A stretch of DNA of 64,000 nt, taken from the NCBI RefSeq assembly GCF_037126465.1, contig NC_088201.1, forward strand, positions 7,817,001-7,881,000, written 5' to 3'. A model generated the notes under the pieces. The model saw only the letters and a list, made by a program, of their open reading frames with translations, had not been told where the DNA came from and made no database searches. The position numbers were made by a program, and so were the translations under genes. The DNA comes from Ornithodoros turicata. Lineage: Eukaryota > Arthropoda > Arachnida > Ixodida > Argasidae. Below are positions 45,180 to 54,750 of this stretch, one piece after another (position 1 is the first letter of the stretch; every line of letters begins with the position of its first letter).

Positions 45180-45727
45180 TACAGTGGCGCGCAGACTTGC
45201 CTCGAACAGCGGAGCGCGTGTCCTCGGGCGCTGATTGTCAGTTGGAAACGGGATTGTGACCAGAGGCGGAGAGTTTTCGTTTTCCCAGGGGGGGCAAGGG
45301 CGCACCGCGGGCGGGGGGGGGGGGGGATATGATTATTAAGATAAAAAAAGAAAGGAAAAGAAAGCCAGATGGGATGTCGGCTTGTTATTCCAACAAAAAA
45401 GTGAAAGAGGGAAGAAAAATGCAAAGAAAAGAAGAAAGGGGGGCAAAAGAAAACAAAACGAAGGAAAAAAGAGAAATGAACAACACAAAACTAAAGTTGA
45501 AGAATCACACACTCCGGCGAGATCCTATGATGTATGCAGAACTGGTATAGAAATAAGAGGAAGGAACAACAGAAAAAACAAAAGAAAAAGAAAAAAACAG
45601 AACGTAAACAGTGAACATGTGCACAACTGAAGGCATTACGCCTTTGAGAACTGAGTGCAAAAGGAACAAAATGCATTGAATCCTCGGTGTTTGACCCGAA
45701 ATGCGCGCAATATATGGTCAATGAAAT

Positions 45728-45803
45728 GGAGCAGCGGGAGTTGAACCCGCTCCCAACGGATATGCGTTCCGAAGATCCTACCGTTACACCTCGCAGCTGC
45801 TGG
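45728..45803 (-). mobile_element. tRNA-like sequence (SINE head or tRNA pseudogene)
   Basis: On the minus strand it reads AGCAGCTGCGAGGTGTAACG, then GGTTCAACTCCCGCTGCT. There is a six-base acceptor-like pairing (AGCAGC/GCTGCT) and a B-box-like GGTTCAACTCC. I could not draw a standard anticodon arm, so it is unlikely to be a working tRNA gene. Confidence 0.45.
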
Positions 45804-46125
45804 TACCTTTTCGACTGCTTCGTTTCATTGATCTGATTGCTTTGGGCGAAATTCAGTCTATGTGTTGTGTCATCCTCTGTGTTTCTTCGCCTCACCGTCT
45901 ACTGTGATAATGAGTATGGTGGGCGGATACATATTTTACAAATTGCAAGATGCATTTTTGGGGTTGGTGCCTCTTCGCTCTTTTGACCCGGGCGCGCCGA
46001 GCCCCAAAGGTTGGTGTCAGTCTCTTAGCGGGACTTCCCGGGGGAGGCGCCCCCCCCCCCAAGTTCATGTTCCGGGGGGGCAAGGCCCCCCCCCCCCCCC
46101 CGCAGTCGGCGCCTATGATTGTGAC

Positions 46126-46250
46126 GATCCACTATCCCCCTTGAAGGGAGGGTCGGTACGTACAACGGATGCGTTCGCCGCACCGCACCGCATCTGACGC
46201 ATCCGTTGAGCGTACCGACCCCTCCCTTCAACGGGATAGTGGATCATCCC
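46126..46250. repeat. Palindromic hairpin
   Basis: ATCCACTATCCC, GGAGGGTCGGTACGTACAAC and GGATGCGT on the left mirror ACGCATCCGTTGAGCGTACC and GGGATAGTGGAT on the right, around a short GC-rich loop. It lies within the 45182-46324 element. Confidence 0.75.
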
Positions 46251-46326
46251 AATCTCGTTTCCAGCTGTCTATCAGCGCCCGATGACACGTGCTCCGCTGT
46301 TCGAGGCAAGTCTGCGCGCCACTGTA

Positions 46327-46897
46327 CAGTCATCAACTACCCGTGTGCCAGTTACGTCGCTTCCTGGGCAATTTGTACAGACGTTTCGTACCTCACTGTG
46401 CACGTACTTTGTGTCCTGTGTGCAAGTCCAAAGCGCCCTCTTCCCACTCACTTGGACCAGAGAAGACGCCTTCGCCTCTCTCCTGGCATGAGCCACGTAC
46501 GCTTCTCGCTTCCTGGACCACCGACTGCACTCATGGTGGATATGTGCCCGGCACTGCTGTTTGCGCCGTCTGACATCTGAAATTTGGCGACGCCTAGCGC
46601 CTGCTTTCCCTGCTTTCTAAGGCAGTCAAGCCCGCTGAGAAGGGATACAGCTCCTTTGGCCGGGAACTGCTAGCGGCAATGTGACTGACCTTTTAGAGCA
46701 CAAACACCCTGCATTTTCGCTACTTCCTCGAAGGTCGTGAATTGACCATATGCACAGAAGCCGCCTACACATTCGTTCATCACCTCAAGAGAATGTGGTA
46801 CTCGAGTTCCCCGTGAAATACGTCATTTGACCTACTTAGCTGGGTTTACTACCCGTGTTGAACCCGGCTCAGCCAGCAAGAACGGCACAGCCGAACC
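46327..46897 (+). pseudogene. Ty3/gypsy pol relic, end of reverse transcriptase and RNase H
   Basis: FLGNLYRRFVPHCA begins at 46361. LTWTREDAFASLL and YSSFGRELLAA (46646-46678) follow, then HFRYFLEGRELTICT (about 46712-46756). This is the usual order of the gypsy RT connection and RNase H. Stops and frame changes separate the blocks. It continues at 53414. Confidence 0.78.
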
Positions 46898-46968
46898 GCA
46901 TCACCCAGCGGCGTAGCGAGAAAATTTTTCGGGAGGGGTTCTATGGAAACCTTACGTCGGAGAGGGGA

Positions 46969-47602
46969 TGTTAGTTTCTGACACCCTGCCGGGTAGGCTG
47001 CAGCTGCAGCGGTCAAAGAAACCGACAGGGTAATGCCACTGGCTTGCGTGGCTGGTCCCCTCGGCCACCCCTATGTCTGTTATCGACGATGGGTTCCGGA
47101 TTCCGGGAATCCTCTGCAGACGCAGCCCTCGTTGGTTTCACACGAAAATGAGACGAGGCACTGGTTGACTCGTAGTAACGACAGTGGTGAGTACGGGACA
47201 GTGTTCCCTGAGAGCCGTGTCGTCTTTCGTTATTTACGACTCTCGTGGCATACGTGGGCAAACGTGCAACACGTGTGCCGGCCCATCCACACGTATATGT
47301 TTACATTTGTATTGTACTGTGAAGCGTCCTGGAGTGTGTCACGAATTGACAGTTCGTGGAATTTGCCTTGCACGTGACTGGGTGTCCCGTGGGAGAGTGG
47401 GTAAGATGAAGATGTATATAGGGAACCGCCATACTGGTTGAAGGGGTCTTTGGATTGTGAGCGTCATGAAATAAAGATCGTGTACAGTCTCCACGCCTGG
47501 CCCTGGCCTGTCTTCTTGCGACTCCGCGACGGACTTGCGGCTGCACCTGACCACCACTCCATCACTTCTACCACCACCCCGTGAGCGGGGAAACCCTTAA
47601 CT
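46969..47602 (+). repeat. 5' LTR of the Gmr1-like element
   Basis: The same sequence recurs at an offset of 5720. The end was set by the GGGGA target duplication after the 3' copy; shared sequence continues two more bases (GG), so the boundary is uncertain by one or two bases. Confidence 0.9.
47415..47420 (+). promoter_or_regulatory. Candidate TATA box in the LTR
   Basis: TATATA in GATGTATATAGGGAACC, followed 50 bases later by the polyadenylation signal AATAAA at 47470-47475. The arrangement fits a short R region starting near 47445. In the 3' LTR the same pair is at 53135-53140 and 53190-53195. Confidence 0.5.
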
Positions 47603-47619
47603 GGCGCAGTCGACAGGAT
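47602..47619 (+). other. Primer-binding site, probably tRNA-Ser
   Basis: TGGCGCAGTCGACAGGAT. Its complement ends CGACTGCGCCA, which fits a serine tRNA with a GCAGTCG acceptor stem. It overlaps the last LTR base, as reported for several gypsy-type elements. Confidence 0.65.
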
Positions 47620-48117
47620 AGGTGCAGCGTCAACAGCAAGGACAGCAGAAGTCGGCCAGGACCGAGAGGCGCCAAAGTCCAGAAACAGTCATCACATAGG
47701 AGCGACTGGAGGAGAAATATCTTCGGACAAGGCGATAGCCAGCAGGTGGGACGGCATCTTCGGGAGAGGTCCACCATCGAATATCACGGCGAAGTGGCAT
47801 CGGAAGGAGAGACTTCGCAGGCCTATAGGCGCAAAAGGGTTGGAGGTGTCTGAGCTCATCGTGGAGTCCCTGAAGCAGAGGTGGAGCAACATAGCAGCGC
47901 TGGACGGTATCGGAAGGAGAGGTCCACCATCGTCTGTGGAACGACGCGACGGAGCGACGCCGAAGAGGATGACCCTGAGTTACTAACGAACAACCAAGGG
48001 ACAATTATACAGTGTCCATCCTTGAAGTGGAAAGGGATCAACGTTGGACTGTTGAAGTCAACGGGAGAAACTGTGTCTGAGGTAGGCTCTTTGCGATATC
48101 CTTATTAGAGATTCACC
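47620..48117 (+). other. Untranslated leader of the Gmr1-like element
   Basis: About 500 bases between primer site and gag start. GAGAGGTCCACCATCG occurs twice (47764-47779 and 47917-47932), each followed by a similar context. Such leaders usually hold the RNA packaging signal; this role is inferred. Short frames inside are not conserved. Confidence 0.55.
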
Positions 48118-51100
48118 ATGTCGGTAGTGACGAGGCTAGGCGCAAAGAAAGGAAACTCAGATACAGATGAGGGCGACATTCTTGGCGATGCTCAAAATGT
48201 CGAGCATGCAACGAATGAGGATAGCTCCGGAGGAAGTAGCGACAGAGAAATCGAGAAACTACGACTTCAGTTAGAGATTGAAAGGATAAAGCTCGCGCAG
48301 ATTCAGGCGGGAGGCGACAGCGGCTATAGGCCTAACACGGAACATAGGAGTAGAGTGGGCGAATATGCCAGAGATCTACGTGGGGTTTTGACAGCAATGC
48401 CCGAATCAGAAGCTCTAGTGCCTGAGTGGTTCGTTAGTGTCGAAACTGTGTTTAAAAACTTTGGTGTGCCGGAAGATATACAAGGCACGGTACTGTTGGC
48501 GTACCTCAATGAAAAAATGAGGGCAGTGATTGCGCGGCACGGCAATGGGACGATTCTTTTGTACCCCGAAGTTAAAGAGAAAGTGCTTGCCGAACTGCGT
48601 TTAACGCCGGCCGAATACAAGAGACACTTCTATCAAGCGAGAAAAGGTGACTCGGAGTCGTGGGGCCAGTTTCTGACGAGATTGTCAGCTCTCTTTGACC
48701 ATTACACGGCGAGCCGTAATGTAAAGACGCTAGACGACTTGAGAGACCTAATTCTGGTCGACAGACTTACGTATGTAATGTCGGATGAAACACGCTCGTA
48801 CGTAACACTCGCAGACACAGGAAAATGGCACAGGCCCGATAAAGTCGTCGAAATGGCTGAAAACTTCGAAGAAACTAAAAGAGGGGCGAAGCAGCGTAGA
48901 ACGGTAGCACCGGCGACTCAAAGGCGGCCGCCTGAAGCAAGGGAGAAAATTGTCCCAGGGAAAAACAACGCTGGCAGCCGTGTTCCGATGCCGACACGCG
49001 AAATGTCAGGTCGTGTGGTCCATTGCTACAATTGCAAGGAAGAAGGCCATTACGCTAGGCAATGCCCTCAGACTTCAGCAAAACAAACGGGAAGTAGATG
49101 TAATGAGCCACGGGTTCGACAGAACGACAGTTCTAAGCTGGTTGCTAAGGTAGCGCTATTGCACGGGGATCAGATGAGCTCGACAATTGAAAGGGCGAAA
49201 GAGGGTGTGACCGCAGATCTAGTAACGCTTAGAGTAGGAGACAGAGTTGTCAAAGCTCGTCTTGATTCAGGTGCCGATATAACGGTGCTGAAGCGAAACA
49301 TTGTTTCGTTTCCTGATAGCGAAATTGAAAGTGGTGAAATAAGACTGAGAGGTGCTTTCGGACACACGGTTGGTGCTCAGCTGATGGAAATACCTCTAGG
49401 AATAGAAACAGAGGATGGCTGTGGACAACAGGTTCTAACGTTGTGTGCTGTAACCGAAGAGCTAGCGCAGGGGATAGACGCGTTGATAACACCTCACGAT
49501 TTTGAGGAGATACGAAATGTAAACGAAGAGCTTGGTAGAGAAGCTGCAGAGTTAGCAAGCATGGGATCGATAGGAATCGAGCAAATAAAATGTCGGGAAA
49601 CGACTGACGAGGATGAGGTAGATGAGGAAGTAGAGCAAAACCAAAATGCCTCTATTAATGTTGTCAGCAGCGAGATTGATGCTGAACCCGAAATAAGAAG
49701 TGAGGAGTCGCGTAGGTTTGCGGCGGAACAAAGAGAGGACGTATCCCTAAAAGAATCCTGGGAACACGCTAAGGAAGGGTCGCACGGCATGATTGTAATC
49801 GATGGGTTGTTATACCATAACGACCGCACTGATTATGGTGACTGTAGGCAGTTAGTTTTACCGATATCTCGTAGGAACGAGGTACTGACCCTTGCGCATG
49901 ACTCTCCATGGGGAGGTCATTTCTCCCAGAAGAAGACCAAACAACGGGTTAAAAGTGCTTTCTATTGGCCTTCGGTGGCAACGGATATAAAAAGGTATTG
50001 TCAATCATGTCACGGGTGCCAAATGTTCTCTAAAGCCAGGAGTACCGATCGCGTCCCGATCACTCCGTTGACTAGACCTGAGGAGCCGTTCAGAGTGTTG
50101 TACATGGACTGTATTGGGCCCCTAGATCCCCCGTCAGCACGTGGGCATCGATATGCGCTGTGTATAGTAGATCTTTGCACGCGGTGGCCCGAAGTTGTAC
50201 CGCTTAGGTCTCTAACGGCTAAGGCTACATGTCAGGCATTGGTTGATGTGTTCGCGCGATATGGCGTGCCCGAGACCATCTGTTGTGACCAAGGGACAAA
50301 CTTCACCAGTAAGCTGACGCAGGAGTTAGCACAGAGAATGGGAGTACAGATGAGATTTTCGACTCCCGATCACCCCCAGAGCAACGGACTCGTTGAACGT
50401 TGGAATGGGACGTTCAAAGCGATGCTACGTCATGTTGTAGACGAGGAGGGCAGAGAATGGGACCGTTATATCCCGTGCCTCCTATGGGCATACAGGGAGG
50501 TACCGAATGAAATTACAGGAGTGTCACCATTTCAGTTGATGTTTGGTAGAGCTCCGCATGGTCCTCTCGGCATCTTGCAGCAAACATGGGCGGGCGATTG
50601 GACGCCACCGACAGGGCTAAACAAGCCGGCGGGAGAATATCTAGGTCAGCTCCGCGAGCGAATGTCTAAAATGTCCAGGGAGGTATCCGAAAGGGTGCAG
50701 AGCGCACAGGAGGCGTACGCAGGTAGATACAACTTGAGGGCGCACGCGAAAGCATTTCAACCCGGCGACAAAGTGCTGGTACTCGAGCCTGAATCCGCAA
50801 ACAAAATGAAAGCAAAATGGAAAGGTCCGGCGGAAGTAACGGAAAGGGTAAGACCTGATAGTTACAGGGTGAAAATGCCTGATGGTAGCGAACGCTGGGT
50901 TCATGCGAATAAATTGAGGAGTTATATTGCTCGTGTTGACGCGGTAGGAGTTATATTCGACGAAGACGTTGAATTTGGAGAAGTAAACACGTGTCCAGTT
51001 CCTACAACACAAGACTGCCCCAGAGTAGTAGATAATTCCGCGAATCAGCTAAACGCTAAACAAAAGACAGAATTGGACGAGTTGGTAGCGGAATACCACG

Positions 51101-52431
51101 AGGTGTTCAGTGAGAATCCGGGAAAATGTAATGTAGGGAGCCATCACATACGCTTGGTTCCTGGAGCAAAGCTTGATAGGGGCCACATTTATAAAGTACC
51201 GGTAGCATTGAGGGGCGAAGTTGACAAGCAGGTTGAGGAATTGCTACGATGGGACTTCATATACCCTGTCGAGAGTAATGTTGCGCACCCCGTGGTATGC
51301 GTATCGAAAAGGGATGGCACCATGCGCATGTGCGTCGATTACCGGAAATTAAATACAGTCACAGAACAGGATCGCTTCCCCATGGAAAACATAACTGAAC
51401 TTATCTATAAAGTGTCAAAGTCGCGCTTCATATCTGTATTAGATATGACAAGAGGGTACTGGCAAATTCAGATGGACCCTGAATCGCAGAAATACACTGC
51501 CTTTGCCACCCCTAGTGGTCTCTATGCGTGGAATGTGATGCCTTATGGGCTTCGGAACTCGGCTGCCACATTTCAGCGAGTGATGAATGGTTTACTAAGG
51601 CGCCATAGAGATTACACGTGCGTGTATATTGATGACATTGCAATTCATTCCAATTCATGGGAGGAACACGTCCGACATTTGCGGGCAGTTCTCAGTACAC
51701 TCAGGGAGAGTGGTCTAACTGCGAATATAAAGAAATGTCGATTTGGAGAGCCGAAAGTTAAATACTTAGGTCATTGGGTCGGTTCCGGCGTACATTCACC
51801 GGACCCGGATAATGTCGCGGCCATAATGAAATTGCAGCTGCCGACTGACAAGAAAGGGGTAAGAAGTGCGCTGGGTATGTTCAACTATTATAGGGAATAC
51901 ATACCTAACTATTCAGAACTAGTACTCCCGTTGACCAACTTGACCAATCGGCGCGTACCAAATAAGCTGCCATGGAATGCCGAAGCAAAGAAGGCGTTTG
52001 AGGTGGTGAAGGAGAAGCTGGCTAAGATCCCAGAGCTGGTGTCACCAGACCCGCGTCACGGATATACCTTGACCACGGATGCATCTGAAAAAGCTGTGGG
52101 TGCATGCCTGTCCCAGAGAATTGACGGTCAGGAGAGACCAATTGCCTTCCTGAGCAAGAAGCTGTCCGATTCACAATCAAAATGGTCAACAATTGAGAGG
52201 GAGGCATTTGCCATAGTATGGGCACTCGGGCGTCTGGATACGTGGCTGTTTGGGGCAAAGATAAAGGTGCTCACCGATCACAATCCCCTGGCATATTTGG
52301 CACGCTCATCTCCTAGCAGCGCACGCCTAACGCGCTGGTCTCTCGCGCTCCAGAAATATGAGCTAGAAATTTCCCATATAAAGGGATCGCACAATAAATG
52401 TGCCGACGCGTTGTCGCGGTTAGATTTTTAG
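48118..52431 (+). CDS. gag-pol: Gag-pol polyprotein with integrase before reverse transcriptase
   Basis: One ATG-started frame of 1437 codons with no frameshift or stop between gag and pol. Gag has a charged N terminus, a capsid-like helical region (about 85-260) and one CCHC knuckle (C303-C306-H311-C316). The aspartic protease has D383-S-G. Integrase comes next: a zinc finger (H594, H601, C628, C631) and a catalytic triad D664, D724, E760, that is D-X59-D-X35-E, then a GPY/F-like module near residue 903 (KGPAEV). Reverse transcriptase follows, with the first aspartate D1109 in VLDMTRGYWQI and YIDD at 1170-1173. RNase H is last (D1321 in TTDAS, E1360/E1362, D1387 in LTDHNPL). All catalytic residues I can locate are intact. 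Sequence motifs are Ty3/gypsy, while the order is that of Ty1/copia, as in Gmr1. The single frame implies that the gag to pol ratio is set by something other than frameshifting. Confidence 0.96.
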   Translation: MSVVTRLGAKKGNSDTDEGDILGDAQNVEHATNEDSSGGSSDREIEKLRLQLEIERIKLAQIQAGGDSGYRPNTEHRSRVGEYARDLRGVLTAMPESEALVPEWFVSVETVFKNFGVPEDIQGTVLLAYLNEKMRAVIARHGNGTILLYPEVKEKVLAELRLTPAEYKRHFYQARKGDSESWGQFLTRLSALFDHYTASRNVKTLDDLRDLILVDRLTYVMSDETRSYVTLADTGKWHRPDKVVEMAENFEETKRGAKQRRTVAPATQRRPPEAREKIVPGKNNAGSRVPMPTREMSGRVVHCYNCKEEGHYARQCPQTSAKQTGSRCNEPRVRQNDSSKLVAKVALLHGDQMSSTIERAKEGVTADLVTLRVGDRVVKARLDSGADITVLKRNIVSFPDSEIESGEIRLRGAFGHTVGAQLMEIPLGIETEDGCGQQVLTLCAVTEELAQGIDALITPHDFEEIRNVNEELGREAAELASMGSIGIEQIKCRETTDEDEVDEEVEQNQNASINVVSSEIDAEPEIRSEESRRFAAEQREDVSLKESWEHAKEGSHGMIVIDGLLYHNDRTDYGDCRQLVLPISRRNEVLTLAHDSPWGGHFSQKKTKQRVKSAFYWPSVATDIKRYCQSCHGCQMFSKARSTDRVPITPLTRPEEPFRVLYMDCIGPLDPPSARGHRYALCIVDLCTRWPEVVPLRSLTAKATCQALVDVFARYGVPETICCDQGTNFTSKLTQELAQRMGVQMRFSTPDHPQSNGLVERWNGTFKAMLRHVVDEEGREWDRYIPCLLWAYREVPNEITGVSPFQLMFGRAPHGPLGILQQTWAGDWTPPTGLNKPAGEYLGQLRERMSKMSREVSERVQSAQEAYAGRYNLRAHAKAFQPGDKVLVLEPESANKMKAKWKGPAEVTERVRPDSYRVKMPDGSERWVHANKLRSYIARVDAVGVIFDEDVEFGEVNTCPVPTTQDCPRVVDNSANQLNAKQKTELDELVAEYHEVFSENPGKCNVGSHHIRLVPGAKLDRGHIYKVPVALRGEVDKQVEELLRWDFIYPVESNVAHPVVCVSKRDGTMRMCVDYRKLNTVTEQDRFPMENITELIYKVSKSRFISVLDMTRGYWQIQMDPESQKYTAFATPSGLYAWNVMPYGLRNSAATFQRVMNGLLRRHRDYTCVYIDDIAIHSNSWEEHVRHLRAVLSTLRESGLTANIKKCRFGEPKVKYLGHWVGSGVHSPDPDNVAAIMKLQLPTDKKGVRSALGMFNYYREYIPNYSELVLPLTNLTNRRVPNKLPWNAEAKKAFEVVKEKLAKIPELVSPDPRHGYTLTTDASEKAVGACLSQRIDGQERPIAFLSKKLSDSQSKWSTIEREAFAIVWALGRLDTWLFGAKIKVLTDHNPLAYLARSSPSSARLTRWSLALQKYELEISHIKGSHNKCADALSRLDF

Positions 52432-52678
52432 TTTGCCAGATTGGCTACATAAAGACATGGTGAGTTCCTTGTAAGTGTCGTATAAAGGGCCTTTCCTGAC
52501 GGTGTAACAAATTGTGTAAAAGAAAAAAAAAAGTGCATTGCCAATGAAAGTTCTGTATAGCGTTGGTACTACGTGTATAACTTGTCAAGTGTATCATTTA
52601 CGAGTGCAAACTGTATAATACGCAGAAACTCTTTGTGTTGTGTGTTGCACTTTCCAGAGGCCAGTGCAACACATTTTT

Positions 52679-52688
52679 GGGGGGGAGG
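52679..52688 (+). other. Polypurine tract
   Basis: GGGGGGGAGG directly before the 3' LTR; the expected plus-strand primer for reverse transcription. Confidence 0.75.
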
Positions 52689-53322
52689 TGTTAGTTTCTG
52701 ACACCCTGCCGGGTAGGCTGCAGCTGCAGCGGTCAAAGAAACCGACAGGGTAATGCCACTGGCTTGCGTGGCTGGTCCCCTCGGCCACCCCTATGTCTGT
52801 TATCGACGATGGGTTCCGGATTCCGGGAATCCTCTGCAGACGCAGCCCTCGTTGGTTTCACACGAAAATGAGACGAGGCACTGGTTGACTCGTAGTAACG
52901 ACAGTGGTGAGTACGGGACAGTGTTCCCTGAGAGCCGTGTCGTCTTTCGTTATTTACGACTCTCGTGGCATACGTGGGCAAACGTGCAACACGTGTGCCG
53001 GCCCATCCACACGTATATGTTTACATTTGTATTGTACTGTGAAGCGTCCTGGAGTGTGTCACGAATTGACAGTTCGTGGAATTTGCCTTGCACGTGACTG
53101 GGTGTCCCGTGGGAGAGTGGGTAAGATGAAGATGTATATAGGGAACCGCCATACTGGTTGAAGGGGTCTTTGGATTGTGAGCGTCATGAAATAAAGATCG
53201 TGTACAGTCTCCACGCCTGGCCCTGGCCTGTCTTCTTGCGACTCCGCGACGGACTTGCGGCTGCACCTGACCACCACTCCATCACTTCTACCACCACCCC
53301 GTGAGCGGGGAAACCCTTAACT
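52689..53322 (+). repeat. 3' LTR of the Gmr1-like element
   Basis: Copy of 46969-47602. It is followed by the target duplication GGGGA (53323-53327). Confidence 0.92.
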
Positions 53323-53413
53323 GGGGATTTCCCCTAGATTCCCTACCAAAGGTACGATTTCGGGAGGGGCTTGAACCCCCTAGACCCCCTCTGGCTACGC
53401 CAGTGGCATCACC

Positions 53414-54750
53414 GCTCTCATTTGTTCCCTGAAGTCATGGCCCGCGCTCAGCATGACGACGAGGACTTTCCCACTATGCGGCTAATCACCAAAACTTGGA
53501 AGACATTCTTCTCCCCGGGTCGTACATGCTGCTGTTCAGCGACACTTCCTTAACCGTACTGGTACCCTAGGTTCTTCTCGCTTTGCGCAGTCTTCGATTC
53601 CATCCTGCCGTGTGTGGTACCCAACACCTAATCAGCGCTGGTTTCGTTTAGCCGAAGATGAATGCGACATTCGTGCCTATGGGTCTCCACGTCCTCCTCA
53701 TGCCAACTAGTTCCAAGTTCACCCGGCACCCTGTGATCTCCCCTGAGATCGACAGACTCTCCTGGAGCTTCAAGGTCACGTGTGAAAATCCTGCGCTCTT
53801 TATTCCTAGGTCGTCATGATCTTACGCGGATGCCATAATAATATGAACCTCGAAACACCCACACAGTCCTCAGCGTCTGTCTCCAGGAAAAGAAGGGAGG
53901 GGGTTACAAGCTCAGCCCCCCCTCCCCGTGTTGGAAAAAAATGCAGAGAACGCCCATGAGATCCGGCACACGTCCGCGCCCATCCGACTTGACCACGTGC
54001 ACATTGATAGCCTTGGACCCCTACCACCCTCTTCTGGCAATCGGTACCTCCTCACAGCCGTAGACCGCGCTGATCTCGTACTCGTTGGCCTAAAGCTGCT
54101 CCATTTCCTTACTCCGCCGCCGCCACTGTGGTGTCAACTTTCTTCGCCACCATTGCCGTCGCAGGTGACCGCTGACCGTGGCCCTCAGTTTGAAGACAAC
54201 ATTGGCACATTATTGGCAAAAAAACCGCATACGTACACCTCTTACCACCCGTCCTCCAACGGTTTTGGTCGAGCATGTTCACGGACAGCTGAATCCTGCC
54301 ATCATGACCCACGAGGACACAACACATTGAACCACCACCCTAACCTGTCGGCCCCCTTGACATTCTCGCTACACTCATGCCTAACATTGCTTGCAGCCCA
54401 ACTGATTCCTTCGATCCCTCGCCCCATGACGACACCAACCATGACAACTATCTTCAGGAAGTCTGAAAAGTTTTTGCCGACTTCCGCTCTTCACTGAGAC
54501 GCTCCCATCCCTCCTTTGCTCCCTTCGTTCCCCAGCACCTGTCTGCGGCGACGCATATGTGAAGAAAGGCAGTTGAAGAAAAGGCCATGTTTGTGTTGTG
54601 TTTGTTCTTCCATGTTTAATTGCCTCATCCACTACAATCTTGTCCTGCGGCGTGCCCACAAATACTATACCATGTCAACGGCAAGCACGCCAATGTGAGC
54701 ACTGCCGGACCCTCGAAGCTGTCGCACCTGTCCACACCATTTATTTCCCT
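53414..54750 (+). pseudogene. Ty3/gypsy pol relic, integrase part
   Basis: Remains of the integrase zinc-finger region lie near 53590-53720 (HPAVCGTQHLISAGFV-like). The core follows: HVHIDSLGPLPPSS (about 53997-54038), TADRGPQFEDN (about 54170-54203) and SYHPSSNGF (about 54240-54266). Further on is YLQEV...PQHLSAATH, and ILYHVNGKHANVS ends near 54700. Many stops and frame changes. It is the continuation of the relic at 44913-45179 and 46327-46897 and has normal gypsy order (integrase last). Confidence 0.78.

Larger units (their letters stand above)
45182..46324. mobile_element. TA-flanked terminal-inverted-repeat element inserted in the pol relic
   Basis: The ends CAGTGGCGCGCAGACTTGCC and GGCAAGTCTGCGCGCCACTG are exact complements. 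The homology extends about 80 bases inward (AACAGCGGAGCGCGTGTC and so on). TA flanks both sides (45180-45181 and 46325-46326). Pol relic motifs stop at one side and resume at the other. The inside holds a purine-rich stretch, a tRNA-like sequence, a palindrome and G/C runs, but no transposase. Confidence 0.75.
46969..53322 (+). mobile_element. Intact Gmr1-like Ty3/gypsy LTR retrotransposon
   Basis: LTRs of about 634 bases (46969-47602 and 52689-53322), both part of 6354 bases flanked by GGGGA (46964-46968 and 53323-53327). The order is LTR, primer-binding site, 515-base leader, one 1437-codon gag-pol ORF, polypurine tract, LTR. I noticed no differences between the LTRs, so it should be young and possibly active. 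The pol order is protease, integrase, reverse transcriptase, RNase H. The LTR starts TGTTAG and ends TTAACT, not the TG...CA rule, and the primer site overlaps its last base. No envelope-like frame follows pol. Confidence 0.93.
46906..53405. mobile_element. hAT-like miniature element split by an LTR retrotransposon
   Basis: The left part 46906-46968 begins CAGCGGCGTAGCGAG; the right part 53323-53405 ends GGCTACGCCAGTG. A perfect 8-base duplication, GCATCACC, flanks the pair (46898-46905 and 53406-53413). Removing the LTR element leaves about 140 bases with complementary ends and TTTCGGGAGGGG motifs, much like the copy at 41239-41406. Confidence 0.82.

Noticed and set aside
45329..45630. Lysine-rich open frames
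   Set aside because: They reflect a purine-rich low-complexity stretch within a transposon.
45728..45803. Functional tRNA gene on the minus strand
   Set aside because: B-box and partial acceptor pairing are present, but no regular anticodon stem-loop could be drawn; annotated as tRNA-like instead.
46906..54750. Reading the decayed pol blocks as part of the intact LTR element
   Set aside because: They lie outside both LTRs and the target duplication, have a conventional gypsy motif order and are full of stops, so they belong to an older element.
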